A DNA stretch of 64,000 nt from CBDCUQ01 sp965222835 (GTDB lineage: Bacteria; Pseudomonadota; Alphaproteobacteria; Rhizobiales; Hyphomicrobiaceae). Position 1 is the first letter of the stretch; each line of letters opens with the position of its first letter. Position numbers and translations under genes: made by a program. The notes under the pieces were generated by a model. The model searched no databases. It was not told the origin of the DNA and saw only the letters and a list, made by a program, of their open reading frames with translations. This document shows positions 27,028-36,741 of this stretch, piece after piece. Where the stretch lies: positions 620,001 to 684,000 of the forward strand of contig CBDCUQ010000003.1 in assembly GCA_965222835.1 (NCBI GenBank), given 5' to 3'.

Positions 27028-27038
27028 CAGAGAAGACT

Positions 27039-27362
27039 CTAGTCGCAAATGGTATCGCGCCAGCAGCGGTACTTGCCGCGGCGGCACACATAGTCACCCC
27101 AACTGTTGTAGAAGCATCTGCGCCGTGTGTAACCGCAGCGCTCCGGCCCTGGATAGCATTCGCGTACGCGCGAATAACCGCGATAATAATGCCGGTCGCG
27201 CGCATGCGCATAGGCGCCGAGAATACCGAGGCCGATGATTCCAGCCGCGACGCCGGCGGCAACGCGTCCGCGATGGCCCGCTTCGGCTGGCTGGTATGTC
27301 GACGCAACGGCACCAAAGGCCAACGTTATGGCGAGCACGCCACCAAGAAGTTTCTTCAGCAT
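27039..27362 (-). CDS. Small secreted Cys/Arg/Tyr-rich protein, unknown function
   Basis: I do not recognise a characterised family. The 107-residue product has a clear signal peptide (MLKKLLGGVLAITLAFGAVA with a likely cut after AEA at about residue 28), a Gly/Ala hydrophobic stretch RVAAGVAAGIIGLGILGAYA that looks like a glycine-zipper membrane segment, and a C-terminal 50 residues with seven Cys and many Arg and Tyr. Such small proteins are frequent in this order. It probably acts in the periplasm or outer envelope. It is transcribed alone, converging on rlmB. Confidence 0.7.
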   Translation of the reverse strand: MLKKLLGGVLAITLAFGAVASTYQPAEAGHRGRVAAGVAAGIIGLGILGAYAHARDRHYYRGYSRVRECYPGPERCGYTRRRCFYNSWGDYVCRRGKYRCWRDTICD

Positions 27363-27534
27363 CGAAAGCCTCCCGTCACAGCGCTATACGCACTGCCTCC
27401 TCATCCCTTTGACCGGAATCCGGCATAAGTCGCCGCCAGTCTCACATGATGAAACAGGACACCACATGAATGCGGCATGAATGGAGTCTGAACAGGGAGC
27501 GGGGGTCGTAGGTGCTGCGAACGTGCGCAGGCCT

Positions 27535-27661
27535 TAGAGCCTGCTTACTTTAAGTCGACCGACCCACTCCCCCGCCTGGCCAACCATAACGATGATAATT
27601 TGGGTGGCCGGGCGGGGTAACGGGTTGGCCAAGCACGTCAACGTAAGTTGAACATGCCCTA
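27535..27661. repeat. Composite palindromic element, copy C
   Basis: The core is cccactcccccgcctggcc against ggccgggcggggtaacggg (about 27563-27581 and 27606-27624) with some mismatches. The left end begins TAGAGCCTGCTTACTTTAAG and the right tail is CAAGCACGTCAACGTAAGTT followed by GAACATGCCCTA. Its last three bases are the TAG stop codon (minus strand) of the AsmA-like gene. The right tail is inverted relative to copy A. Confidence 0.85.
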
Positions 27662-30600
27662 GTTCTTTTTGCCGCCGGTCTCCAACGTCCATCCGTCGAT
27701 GCCGGCGTTGTCGCCGCTGCTGCTCTGCTTTTCGGACTCTTTTCCACGCACGACGGGTGAAGCGGACGTGCCGAGCCGCTTCTTGAGCGGAACATCCGGT
27801 TTTGTGTTGGGACGCGGCAGCACGCGCGGATTGGGATTTGTCATGGTGAAGATCTCGCGGAAGATTCCGGGCGCCACCATCGAGAACGGATTGACGATCA
27901 CCTGGGGCTTGGAGATCGGACCTTGAATGGCATAGGTGATGCCGAGTAGCCCCTCACAGCTCGTGCCTGTAATAATCTGCCCGACAACGGGGATGTTGCA
28001 GAACGCAGCATTGATACCCTGCAGCGGCACGTAGGTGCCACCAAGGTTCAGGCGTTTGACACCGTAGTCGATCTTTCCGCGGATGGTTGCGCCCAAGAGC
28101 GGTCCCTTCACCGCCGCGTCTTCCAACACGAGCTGTGCGTGACCGGCCGAAAAGCGCGCGAAGAGTTTACTGAAATCGATCTCCTGGCGCACCACCTTGC
28201 GCTTCGTCTGCGGGGTTTTGCCGGGCGCATTGGAAACGACTTCTGAGACGACGGGATCGCCAAGCACCTTGAAATTGTCGATCCAGAGGTATCCGGTCTT
28301 GTCGGCAGCACCCTTGCCGTCGAGATTGACGTCGAGCTGGGCGGTGCCACCCAGCATGCTGTTATAAAAGCCCACCAGCTTGAACGCCTGTCCCGCGTTG
28401 TTTGTGACACCCGACAACGTGCGTGCCTGGCCTGGCGTGCGCCGTACATAGGCCGACAACGTTGAGCCACCGTCGAGTTTTCCTTGGGCGTCGAGACCGA
28501 CGATCTTGTCGTCACGCTCAGACATTTCGAGTTTGAAGTTTCTTAGCGAGACTTCGCCGTGTCCGATGACGGTACCTACCCGGGCCTCGACATTTATGCC
28601 TTTCGCGGGACGCAACGGTCTGATGCGGTCTTTTTCCGATCCGCCAAGCGAGGACAGTTTTCTGAAGAAATCGCGCCCGTCGAAGCTTGCTCCCTTGGCC
28701 TTCACACGCCAGATCTTATCGTTGGACAGAGAGCCTTCGACCTCGAGGCGTGACACCACATTGAGGGAAAACTCCGGAAAATAGAATTCGCGGACCTCGT
28801 TCTCCTCGTCGATCGACATCCATCCCTCAATGGCCACGTTGTTGCCCGAGATCTTGAAGTTCTGCAGTTCGATGTTTTGCGTCGCGCTCTTGGCGACATC
28901 GAAGCGGAGACTGGTGGGAACACCACGCGGCTTTTTCCACGCGATATCTGCCAGGGTAAGCTCGGCGTTGGTGAGGTCGCCATCAACCTTGACCTTCGGC
29001 TCGCCTGCATAGTTGCGCGTGACTGCGACATCGAGCTTTACATCGCCCTGCACCAGGTAATTGACGTCAAAGCCCAGCTGATTGCGATCCGAATTGTCGA
29101 GGGTGGCCGTGATGTGAATCGGCTCTTGCTTGTGCGGTTCCAGGTTTAAGTCGTGCTTGAACTTGAGCTTCACGATGACGCCATTGAGGAGAAGATCACC
29201 CGCGCCGGCGAATCCTGACTTCCCTGCGACGATGTCGATGGTTCCGCCTTGCAGCTCAATCTTTCCGGTGAGCGGCTTTGCGCTGAGGTTGCTCACCTCG
29301 ATCTTGCCATCGACGGCAACAGACTCGGTATAAATTGGCTGTGCGAGCGGAATCTTGGCTGTTACGTTGGCATTTACGTCGCCGTTTATTGCTGCGACTT
29401 CGGGCGGGGCTGCACTCATGCCACCGGGCTGTCCCGAGAAGTAGATTTCGAGAAGCGGATTGAGCGCGAGTTTGGAATTGACCGCGATGACGCCTTGGGC
29501 TGCCGCGGTGCCAAGGCCGGTTGCGGTGAATTTCGTGCCTTTGACGGTCACCTTTTTGCCGGAGGGTGATGTGATCAACGCCTCGGGAACATTTACCTCT
29601 GCCAAACCGTTCTCAACACGAACAAGGGCTCGCGGCAGCCTAACCGGCGGTAAGCCTGTCCCGCCGTCAATCTTGAGACCGTTGGCTTCAAAAGAAGCTG
29701 TCATCTGTTCGCGGTTGGGGGCAGCTCCGTCGGGGCTCTCCTCGACATAAATGCCGCTGGCGTATTTCAGCTTGCCAGCACCGAGGCGCCCCTCGGTGAC
29801 GTGGGTGCCGAGCCAGGAGCGCATCGTGGGCGCGGCGGCGCGTGGCCACAAGACTTTCAGCGTGGCAATGTCCATGGGGCTCGATACGCCATCGATCCTC
29901 AGGCTCTGTTGTCCTGCGACCGTCGTCATCTGGCCGGTCAGGCCGATCTCCGCGGCGCCTGCCTTCAACAGGAAGAAGCTAAGCGTTGCCTGACCCTGGT
30001 GTGGTGAAAGCGTGCCTTCGGCCGCCCATTCTTCGATCGGAATCGGGGCGATGCCGAATTCCTCGGACGCAAGCGCCCCCTCCTTCGCCTTTACGCTCCA
30101 AGTCCAATCGTACTCCTTGTTGAGAGTGCGCTTGCCCGTCATCGTGCCCAGGAGCGTGATCCAGCTGTCCCCCCACTTGACCGTTGACGGTGACATTGTG
30201 AGCAGCCGCTTTACGGCATCGTAGTCGAACCGCAAGAGGCCGGCGTCGACCAGTATGGGATGCTGCGGCATGGTCGATACGTTCACGCGCCCTTTGCCAA
30301 GCTCCACGGCCAGCCTCGCCTTTTTGATTACGCCAGACCGGGCAAGTTTGAGCGACGCGTCTGCGGCAACAGGAAGCTCGAGCGTCTGCAAAAGACCGAG
30401 GTGGGGCAGTGATTGACCAAGCGCGCTCGGTACGAGATCGCGCACCGAGACTTTGACGCTGAGACGTCTCGCCCTTTCGGAATCTTCAGTCCGGAATGTC
30501 AGCAGCCACGATCCACGCTCTTGAGCAATGCGCGCGCGGCCCGAAATCACGCTGCGCTTGGACATATGCTCTAGGTCGATTGCAACCTCGGGCACCTGCC

Positions 30601-31426
30601 ATTCGGTCTGCTTTCCTTCGTAATCCAGAGTCACCTTGGCGTTACGCAAGCCGAATTCGCGCAGGTACGACGTCGCCCCGCTACCGCGGCGCGCTCGGGC
30701 AGAACTGCGCGCCAAGAGGCGCGCGAGACCAATCCGGCGTGGAGGCGAAACCGAAGCTCGCTTCCGCGCCTTGTATTGTCCCTGGAGTGGTGCATTACGC
30801 AAAGGTTGCGACGTTGTTCCCTGGCCCTCTCGTGCGCTCCAGCCCTGGTCGTTGCTAGATGGCGCACTCTTTGCTTCGGCGTTCGTCACATCGCTAAAGC
30901 TAAGTGAAAGCCCGTCGTTGCGCGAGTAAAAAAGCGAGAGTCGCGGTTCGATGAGATACACGCGCTCGGGTTCGGCGCGTAGAGACCACATGGCGGTTCG
31001 GCTGAGATCCACCGATGCCATGGGTGCAGAGGCGACCTGATCGCCGTCCTCTTCGTTGATGACGACGTCGATGAGCCTGAACTCGATGCGCCCCTCGTCT
31101 GACATGAGCGCTTGGAGGTCGCCGATCTTTGCGGTGAATCCTTCCATCCCAGCGCTGACACCACGCTCAATCATGGGCACAAATGCCTTGAGCGAGATCG
31201 GACCATGGCTGAGGCGAACTTGGACAATAAGCGTCGCCACCGCAGCCAGCAGAAGAATTGGCAAAACAACAAAGGCGACGCCGCGTCCAACCTTGCGGGC
31301 TAGCTGCCGTCCCCGCACACGCGATCCGGCATGCTTGGGCGGCTTGCCGCCCGAGCGTGGCGCGCCCTTTCCGCGGGTGCCCCGCTTGGGTCGTGTCCGT
31401 AACGTTGGTCGTCCAGTCGGTTCCAA
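27659..31426 (-). CDS. Large AsmA-like / DUF3971 (YhdP-type) envelope protein
   Basis: This 1255-residue protein resembles the AsmA-like superfamily (YhdP, TamB and relatives), thought to bridge inner and outer membrane and carry phospholipids. A basic cytoplasmic N-terminus (about 45 residues) is followed by one membrane helix (VAFVVLPILLLAAVATLIV) and a very long periplasmic beta-rich region. The C-terminal part ILGITYAIQGP-like (GLLGITYAIQGPISKPQVI) and VAPGIFREIF is the AsmA-like C-terminal signature. The start is uncertain: the chosen codon is TTG at 31426 and an in-frame GTG lies some 37 codons downstream. Monocistronic. Confidence 0.8.
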   Translation of the reverse strand: MEPTGRPTLRTRPKRGTRGKGAPRSGGKPPKHAGSRVRGRQLARKVGRGVAFVVLPILLLAAVATLIVQVRLSHGPISLKAFVPMIERGVSAGMEGFTAKIGDLQALMSDEGRIEFRLIDVVINEEDGDQVASAPMASVDLSRTAMWSLRAEPERVYLIEPRLSLFYSRNDGLSLSFSDVTNAEAKSAPSSNDQGWSAREGQGTTSQPLRNAPLQGQYKARKRASVSPPRRIGLARLLARSSARARRGSGATSYLREFGLRNAKVTLDYEGKQTEWQVPEVAIDLEHMSKRSVISGRARIAQERGSWLLTFRTEDSERARRLSVKVSVRDLVPSALGQSLPHLGLLQTLELPVAADASLKLARSGVIKKARLAVELGKGRVNVSTMPQHPILVDAGLLRFDYDAVKRLLTMSPSTVKWGDSWITLLGTMTGKRTLNKEYDWTWSVKAKEGALASEEFGIAPIPIEEWAAEGTLSPHQGQATLSFFLLKAGAAEIGLTGQMTTVAGQQSLRIDGVSSPMDIATLKVLWPRAAAPTMRSWLGTHVTEGRLGAGKLKYASGIYVEESPDGAAPNREQMTASFEANGLKIDGGTGLPPVRLPRALVRVENGLAEVNVPEALITSPSGKKVTVKGTKFTATGLGTAAAQGVIAVNSKLALNPLLEIYFSGQPGGMSAAPPEVAAINGDVNANVTAKIPLAQPIYTESVAVDGKIEVSNLSAKPLTGKIELQGGTIDIVAGKSGFAGAGDLLLNGVIVKLKFKHDLNLEPHKQEPIHITATLDNSDRNQLGFDVNYLVQGDVKLDVAVTRNYAGEPKVKVDGDLTNAELTLADIAWKKPRGVPTSLRFDVAKSATQNIELQNFKISGNNVAIEGWMSIDEENEVREFYFPEFSLNVVSRLEVEGSLSNDKIWRVKAKGASFDGRDFFRKLSSLGGSEKDRIRPLRPAKGINVEARVGTVIGHGEVSLRNFKLEMSERDDKIVGLDAQGKLDGGSTLSAYVRRTPGQARTLSGVTNNAGQAFKLVGFYNSMLGGTAQLDVNLDGKGAADKTGYLWIDNFKVLGDPVVSEVVSNAPGKTPQTKRKVVRQEIDFSKLFARFSAGHAQLVLEDAAVKGPLLGATIRGKIDYGVKRLNLGGTYVPLQGINAAFCNIPVVGQIITGTSCEGLLGITYAIQGPISKPQVIVNPFSMVAPGIFREIFTMTNPNPRVLPRPNTKPDVPLKKRLGTSASPVVRGKESEKQSSSGDNAGIDGWTLETGGKKN

Positions 31427-31792
31427 ACCTGTGCCCTTGCCCTTATCGACTTCCTGATTCCTGACCCCACTCGCGGCGTTGATCGCCGACGTGCGCCCTT
31501 GCTCATTCGAGCCAAGAGCAGGCGACGACCGGCCCGCAAGCCTTATTGGAGCCGAAACTCCAGTTTTCTCGTTCGCGCCAATGGACCCGCTCCGATTCGG
31601 TTGTGGGAGACTGAGCCGGGCGTGCCAACAGTTGGGTGTTTGCGCACGACACAGCCGGACTCGATCCGAAACTCATTGGGTCTAAACGGACATCCCCGGC
31701 GGCACGCCCGGCCACCCTCTTGCCCAATCCCCAAACCCACAGCTAAGTAGCGATGAACATTTCGAAAAGCGACAAAAGAAAGGCGGGAAAAG
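31427..31792. other. Intergenic region between the AsmA-like gene and bcp
   Basis: This 366-bp gap separates two divergent genes and should carry both promoters. I saw no convincing promoter pair, RNA gene or repeat in it; short open frames on both strands lack coding character. Confidence 0.5.
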
Positions 31793-32260
31793 GTGCTCAC
31801 AGAAGGAAACAAAGCACCCGATTTTAGGCTCACTACGGATAATGGAACGCGATTGCAGCTGTCTTCCCTCAAAGGGCGTGTTGCCGTGGTCTATTTTTAC
31901 CCTAAAGACGACACTTCGGGATGCACCCTGGAGGCAAAAGACTTCAGCACGCTGGCCCGCAAATTCAAGGCTGCCGGTGCCTCGATTGTGGGCATTTCGC
32001 CTGATAGCGTGGCAAGCCACCAGAAGTTCAAGAAAAAGCATAACCTGAATGTCCTATTGGCGGCGGATGAAGATAAAACAGCCGCTGAGGCCTATGGCGT
32101 GTGGGTCGAGAAATCGATGTACGGCCGCAAATACATGGGCGTCGAGCGCGCCACGTTTCTCGTCGACGCCAAGGGGCGGCTGGCCCGTATCTGGCGGAAG
32201 GTCAAAGTCCGCGGGCACGCCGAAGAAGTCCTGGAAGCGGTCAAGGCGCTCCGCAATTAG
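31793..32260 (+). CDS. bcp: Bcp/PrxQ-type peroxiredoxin (one-Cys arrangement)
   Basis: This 155-residue thiol peroxidase reduces hydrogen and organic peroxides. APDFRLTTDNG, VVYFYPKDDTSGCTLEA and the later RATFLVDAKGRLARIW are typical for the AhpC/TSA family, Bcp group. The peroxidatic Cys is C44 in TSGCTLEAKDF. The resolving Cys that many Bcp proteins carry five residues later is Lys here, so it would work as a 1-Cys or partner-resolved enzyme. The start is GTG with GGCGGGAAAAG upstream. Confidence 0.9.
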   Translation: MLTEGNKAPDFRLTTDNGTRLQLSSLKGRVAVVYFYPKDDTSGCTLEAKDFSTLARKFKAAGASIVGISPDSVASHQKFKKKHNLNVLLAADEDKTAAEAYGVWVEKSMYGRKYMGVERATFLVDAKGRLARIWRKVKVRGHAEEVLEAVKALRN

Positions 32261-32375
32261 AACGAAATTGCGGGGCATCACATCCGGACGATTACGCCGG
32301 GCTGAGACCTCGGCCGAGACGATCTCGCGCCGCCCCGTCACAGGCCTTCAAATACGAGCCTTGCTCCTACTGCCG

Positions 32376-32381
32376 TATAAT
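32376..32381 (+). promoter_or_regulatory. Possible -10 element ahead of the bactofilin gene
   Basis: A perfect TATAAT lies in the 273-bp gap between bcp and the bactofilin gene, about 150 bp before its ATG. No good -35 hexamer is seen at the right distance, so this is only a candidate. Confidence 0.25.
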
Positions 32382-32533
32382 GACCGGGCCTGAGAAACAT
32401 GCTAGGCAGCGGCACGGGGGTGGGGTTCCCGTTCGGAAGTTGGTGGCTGCACCTACGTCTTGGGTGCCGCCGCCGAGCGATGATTTGAGCGCCTTGCCGC
32501 GCTACCGAGTGCTGTCACGACGGAGGTTGCGTT

Positions 32534-33049
32534 ATGTTGCCCAGTTTGAAGAAGTCCGATGGAGATGCATCGCGGGCACCTCAGCCGGCAGGCGGTGCGA
32601 CGACCCCGCTTGGTGTGCGTCCGGCGGCCCCTCTTCGCGGTGGCACTGGCGCACCGTCACTCATCGGTTCAGACCTCTTGATTACCGGCAATCTCTATTC
32701 CAAGGGTGAGGTTCAGGTCGACGGCGAGGTACAGGGTGACATTCATTCGACGCATGTCATCGTCGGTGAAAATGCGCGCGTGACGGGTGGCGTCGTTGGC
32801 GAGGAAGTCGTCGTTCGGGGTCATGTTGCGGGCTCGGTGCGTGGCAAGCGCGTGCTCCTTCAGACCTCAAGCCACGTCGAAGGCGACATCTATCATCAGA
32901 CGCTCGCCATTGAGCAGGGCGCATTCTTCGAAGGCAAGTCGCGGCGGACCGACGACCCCATTGCCGGTCTTGTGCGTCCCGATCAGCGCTCGGCAGAATC
33001 GTCGTCACCCCCGCCTGTGCCGGGAAGTCCCCCGGTCGATCAAGGCTGA
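32534..33049 (+). CDS. Bactofilin-family cytoskeletal protein
   Basis: Bactofilins polymerise without nucleotides into beta-helical filaments that place peptidoglycan enzymes, stalks or chromosome factors. The protein has 171 residues: a disordered Pro/Ala/Gly N-terminus to about residue 42, the bactofilin core (SLIGSDLLITGNLYSKGEVQ, VDGEVQGDIHSTHVIVGENA, VVVRGHVAGSVRGKRVLL) to about residue 135, and a Pro/Ser-rich tail. The ATG follows GGAGG by 7 bases. It is monocistronic and convergent with a DUF2130 gene. Confidence 0.93.
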   Translation: MLPSLKKSDGDASRAPQPAGGATTPLGVRPAAPLRGGTGAPSLIGSDLLITGNLYSKGEVQVDGEVQGDIHSTHVIVGENARVTGGVVGEEVVVRGHVAGSVRGKRVLLQTSSHVEGDIYHQTLAIEQGAFFEGKSRRTDDPIAGLVRPDQRSAESSSPPPVPGSPPVDQG

Positions 33050-33054
33050 AGTCT

Positions 33055-33172
33055 GTTCTATTCAAGTCAAACCACCCACTCCCCTGCCCAGCCACCCAAA
33101 GCAATGATGGATTGGGCGGCCGGGCGGGGGAGTGGGCTGGCAAGGTACATCAACGTAAGTAAGCGTGCTCTA
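33055..33172. repeat. Composite palindromic element, copy D
   Basis: The core pairs cccactcccctgcccagcc with ggccgggcgggggagtggg (about 33075-33093 and 33118-33136; a few mismatches). The left tail TTCAAGTCAAACCACC and the right tail CTGGCAAGGTACATCAACGT followed by AAGTAAGCGTGCTCTA match copies A and C. The final CTA is the stop codon of the DUF2130 gene on the minus strand. It lies between convergent genes. Confidence 0.85.
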
Positions 33173-34336
33173 ACCGGCGTCCTCGCCCGGCGCACGGTTT
33201 CCGGCGACCCCGATGATGCGGTCGATCTCGAAACTGAGGTCACCGTGGGCGCGCTGGACAGCACGGATCATTTCACCACGCTTCTTCCACACGGCCTGAT
33301 GTGCCCGTTCTTCCTTGCGGTCGAGCTCTTCAAGTTCGCCCGCCTGGAGATCGATGGTTCCTAAGAGCTGCGTGCACCGCTCTGACATGATGAACGCGTA
33401 AAGCGCTTCGGTCTTTTGTGCGCGCGCTTCATTGCCGGCCCGCAGCGCATGGGTCTGCACAACATGCTTTCTGAGCAGGTGGGCAACGACGAGAATGCGG
33501 GCGGGCGCAATCACGAGCACGCCGTCCTGAAGGTGCATCTCACGCGCACCAGCCGGAAAGACCTTACTTGCGAGGACGGCATGGTTGGCCTTGGCCTCCA
33601 CCTGGTCCGCGCGCAACTTGGTCACATAGTCGTTGCGCCAGGCGCTGCGGTTCTTGGAATCGTAAACGATGCGGCCGCACCTGCGACCGTTGTGGTAGAC
33701 GTCGTGGACGACGTCCGCGCCTGCCGCGCCCTTTTCGACGCGGGTAATGCGATCTTCGGGAAACTCAGACTTCAGAAGCTCAAATAGATCCGCCTCAGGT
33801 CCCTCACCTAGATCCTGCGCCGTCTTATTCTCGAGCTGACGCTGCATCTCGGCGATCTTGGCCTGCAGCTTCTGCTTCTCGTCGAAGGCTTTGGTCTGTT
33901 CGGCCTGCACGGCTGCAAGCTTTTCCTTTTCGAGCGCCTCGCGGGCCAGCACAATGCGTTCGGCAATGAGGGCCTCTTGCTGTTCTTTCATGGTGCGCAT
34001 CTGGGCTTCGGCGGCTTGCTTGGCCTGCTCGACCTCCTCGAGACGCGCCTTGAGTGCCGCCTCGGCCTCGGCTTTGGCCTTGTCGCGCGCCGTTGTGATC
34101 GCGTCGGTGGCTTTCTGTTTCATGGCGTCAATTTCAGCGCGCGCTTTTTCGCGGGCCGCCGCTTCAATGGCCTCGCGTTCGCGCTTCAATTGCTCATCCT
34201 CCGCGCGCTTGCGCTCGGCGATGCGCGTGCGCACCGCTTCCGACAGTTCGACCGGTATGGGCTGATCGCATGTGGGGCAGCGCTCGCCCGCCTCATGGGC
34301 GTGCGGCTCGGCGGCAACGGAACGAAGCAAAGCCAT
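33170..34336 (-). CDS. DUF2130-family coiled-coil protein
   Basis: This 388-residue protein fits the DUF2130 family, whose role is not established. It begins with a CPTCDQP mini zinc-ribbon (residues about 20-26), continues with a long charged coiled coil (about 40-195, rich in E, A, K), and ends with a globular domain starting DLFELLKSEFPEDRITRVEKG and containing DVVHDVYHNGRRCGRIVYDS and KNRSAWRNDYVTKLRADQVE. The G-x-V-YDSKN strand resembles RmuC-like nuclease cores, so a DNA-related role is possible but unproved. The stop codon lies in a palindromic element. Confidence 0.82.
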   Translation of the reverse strand: MALLRSVAAEPHAHEAGERCPTCDQPIPVELSEAVRTRIAERKRAEDEQLKREREAIEAAAREKARAEIDAMKQKATDAITTARDKAKAEAEAALKARLEEVEQAKQAAEAQMRTMKEQQEALIAERIVLAREALEKEKLAAVQAEQTKAFDEKQKLQAKIAEMQRQLENKTAQDLGEGPEADLFELLKSEFPEDRITRVEKGAAGADVVHDVYHNGRRCGRIVYDSKNRSAWRNDYVTKLRADQVEAKANHAVLASKVFPAGAREMHLQDGVLVIAPARILVVAHLLRKHVVQTHALRAGNEARAQKTEALYAFIMSERCTQLLGTIDLQAGELEELDRKEERAHQAVWKKRGEMIRAVQRAHGDLSFEIDRIIGVAGNRAPGEDAG

Positions 34337-34514
34337 GACAGAACACCTCGGACTGTGATCGGGACCGCGTGCACTATCTCCCGATTCGGGGGGCGAGATT
34401 ATGTTCTATGTTCGTTCTGTCCGCAACTGAGGGAGATTGGGAATTGGCGTACGCAGCACAGTGGTGGCGCTCGCGCGCCGGACCCAACCTATTTCAGGGC
34501 CGCGGCGCCGAGCG

Positions 34515-36452
34515 CTAGCGCTTGTTCTGCCGGTTCTCGATCAAATCATCGACGACCGACGGATCGGCAAGGGTCGAGGTATCGCCCAGGCTGCCGAAAT
34601 CGTCTTCGGCGATCTTACGCAGAATGCGACGCATGATCTTGCCCGAACGGGTCTTGGGCAGACCCGGCGCGAATTGGATGAGATCGGGCGATGCAATGGG
34701 ACCGATTTCCTTGCGCACATGGGTCACGAGTTCCTTTTTCAGATCCTGAGACGGTTCCTCGCCAGCATTGAGCGTCACGTAGGCGTAAATACCCTGACCC
34801 TTCACATCATGCGGATAGCCGACGACCGCGGCCTCGGCGACTTTGGCGTGCGAGTCGAGCGCCGACTCGACCTCGGCCGTTCCCATGCGATGGCCGGAGA
34901 CGTTGATCACGTCGTCGACGCGGCCCGTGATCCAATAGTAGCCGTCCTCGTCGCGCCGGGCCCCGTCACCTGTGAAGTACTTTCCGGGATAGGTCGCGAA
35001 GTAGGTCTGCTCGAAGCGCTCATGATCGCCGAATACGGTGCGCATCTGCCCTGGCCAGCTGTCGGCGATGACAAGGCTGCCCTCACAAGCGCCTTCGAGA
35101 GCCTTGCCGTTGGCATCGAGGATCTCGGGCTTCACACCAAAGAAGGGACGCGTTGCGGAGCCCGGCTTCAAAGCCGTGGCGCCAGGGAGTGGCGTAATCA
35201 AAATGCCGCCGGTTTCAGTCTGCCACCAGGTATCGACGATCGGGCAGCGGCCATCGCCAACGACATTGTAATACCACTCCCACGCCTCCGGATTGATCGG
35301 TTCTCCAACCGAACCCAGAACGCGAAGTGACTTGCGCGATGTTTTTTTCACGGCCTCTTCGCCGGCGGCCATGAGCGAGCGGATCGCGGTCGGCGCGGTG
35401 TAGAAGATATTCACCTTGTGCTTGTCGACGACCTCCCAGAACCGGCTGACAGACGGATAGGTTGGAACGCCTTCGAACATGATCGTTGTCGCGCCGTTGG
35501 CGAGCGGGCCGTAGACGATATAGCTGTGACCCGTCACCCAGCCCACGTCGGCGGTGCACCAATAGATGTCGCCGTCGTGATAATCGAACACGTACTGATG
35601 GGTCATGGCGGCATAGACGAGATAGCCGCCCGTGGTGTGCAGAACACCTTTGGGTGCGCCGGTCGATCCCGAGGTGTAGAGAATGAAGAGGGGATCCTCG
35701 GCGTTCATGGGCTCGGGAGCACAGTCGTCCGAGACCTTCTTTACTTCGTCCTCGTACCAGTGGTCGCGGCCACTCTGCATATTCACATCGCCGCCAGTAC
35801 GGCGCACGACGAGCATCGATTTCACACAACCTGCCTTGGCGGCCGCTTTATCCGCGTTGGCTTTGAGTGGCACCTTGCGTCCGCCACGCAAGCCCTCATC
35901 GGCAGTGATTACGACTGCCGACTGCGAGCCCTCGATACGTCCGGCAAGTGCGTCCGGCGAAAAGCCACCAAAAACGATGGAGTGAACGGCGCCGATGCGC
36001 GCGCAGGCGAGCATGGCGTAGGCCGCTTCGGGAATCATCGGCAAGTAGAGGGTGACGCGATCGCCGCGCTTTACGCCGTGTGCTTTCAGCACATTGGCAA
36101 AACGACAAACCTCGGTGTGCAGCTCGCGATAGGTGATGTGGCGTGAGTCCGAGGGATCATCGCCCTCAAAGATAATCGCTGTCTGATCGCCACGTTTGGC
36201 CAAATGCCGATCCAGACAATTCGCTGAAACGTTGAGCTGGCCGTCTTCAAACCACTTGATGGAGATGTTGCGTGGCTCGAAGGAGGTGCTCTTCACCTTG
36301 GTAAAGGGCTTGATCCAATCAAGTCGCTTCGCTTGTTCACCCCAGAACGCCTCGGGATCCTTGATGCTCGCCTCGTACATCTCGAGATATCGGGCATTGT
36401 CAATGTGCGCGTGCTTTGCCACGTCACTTGGGACTTCATGGATTTTGCTCAT
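34515..36452 (-). CDS. acs: Acetyl-CoA synthetase (acetate-CoA ligase)
   Basis: Acs (645 aa) activates acetate with ATP and CoA through acetyl-AMP. The P-loop LFILYTSGSTGAPKGVLH, the WWQTETGG block, the hinge YYWITGRVDDVINVSGHRMG and the C-terminal TRSGKIMRRILRKIA are all present; the Lys in SGKIMRR is the regulatory acetylation site in homologues. Full length. The gene points away from the phasin, which lies about 290 bp upstream on the same strand. With the phasin and response regulator it suggests a carbon-storage/acetate neighbourhood. Confidence 0.97.
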   Translation of the reverse strand: MSKIHEVPSDVAKHAHIDNARYLEMYEASIKDPEAFWGEQAKRLDWIKPFTKVKSTSFEPRNISIKWFEDGQLNVSANCLDRHLAKRGDQTAIIFEGDDPSDSRHITYRELHTEVCRFANVLKAHGVKRGDRVTLYLPMIPEAAYAMLACARIGAVHSIVFGGFSPDALAGRIEGSQSAVVITADEGLRGGRKVPLKANADKAAAKAGCVKSMLVVRRTGGDVNMQSGRDHWYEDEVKKVSDDCAPEPMNAEDPLFILYTSGSTGAPKGVLHTTGGYLVYAAMTHQYVFDYHDGDIYWCTADVGWVTGHSYIVYGPLANGATTIMFEGVPTYPSVSRFWEVVDKHKVNIFYTAPTAIRSLMAAGEEAVKKTSRKSLRVLGSVGEPINPEAWEWYYNVVGDGRCPIVDTWWQTETGGILITPLPGATALKPGSATRPFFGVKPEILDANGKALEGACEGSLVIADSWPGQMRTVFGDHERFEQTYFATYPGKYFTGDGARRDEDGYYWITGRVDDVINVSGHRMGTAEVESALDSHAKVAEAAVVGYPHDVKGQGIYAYVTLNAGEEPSQDLKKELVTHVRKEIGPIASPDLIQFAPGLPKTRSGKIMRRILRKIAEDDFGSLGDTSTLADPSVVDDLIENRQNKR

Positions 36453-36657
36453 TTCGCAACCAGACTGTCTGATGTGGTTAGGGTGGCACTCCGTATCACA
36501 GGAGCAGGTGTGTTATTTCAAGCGCTGCGCCCGAAGAATAGGCGGCAGTGCATGAATTCCTACCAAAGTCTAAGGTCAGTGGCGACGTCCGAGTGCGCCA
36601 GCGGCGGAAGACATTCCTAGGCCGATTTCTGTAGCGCGGTCTGTCTCAATTCGTGAC

Positions 36658-36689
36658 AAAAAATGCCCAGGGCGGCGGGCCCTGGGCAT
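36658..36689 (-). terminator. Rho-independent terminator after the phasin gene
   Basis: Arms atgcccaggg (36663-36672) and ccctgggcat (36680-36689) form a perfect 10-bp stem with a GC loop. On the minus strand it is followed by six T, the classical layout, about 50 bp past the phasin stop. Confidence 0.9.
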
Positions 36690-36741
36690 CGAAGGCGTTT
36701 TCGGCGGTGCGGTTGATCCGCGCTTGCGTGCGACCGGCGGT

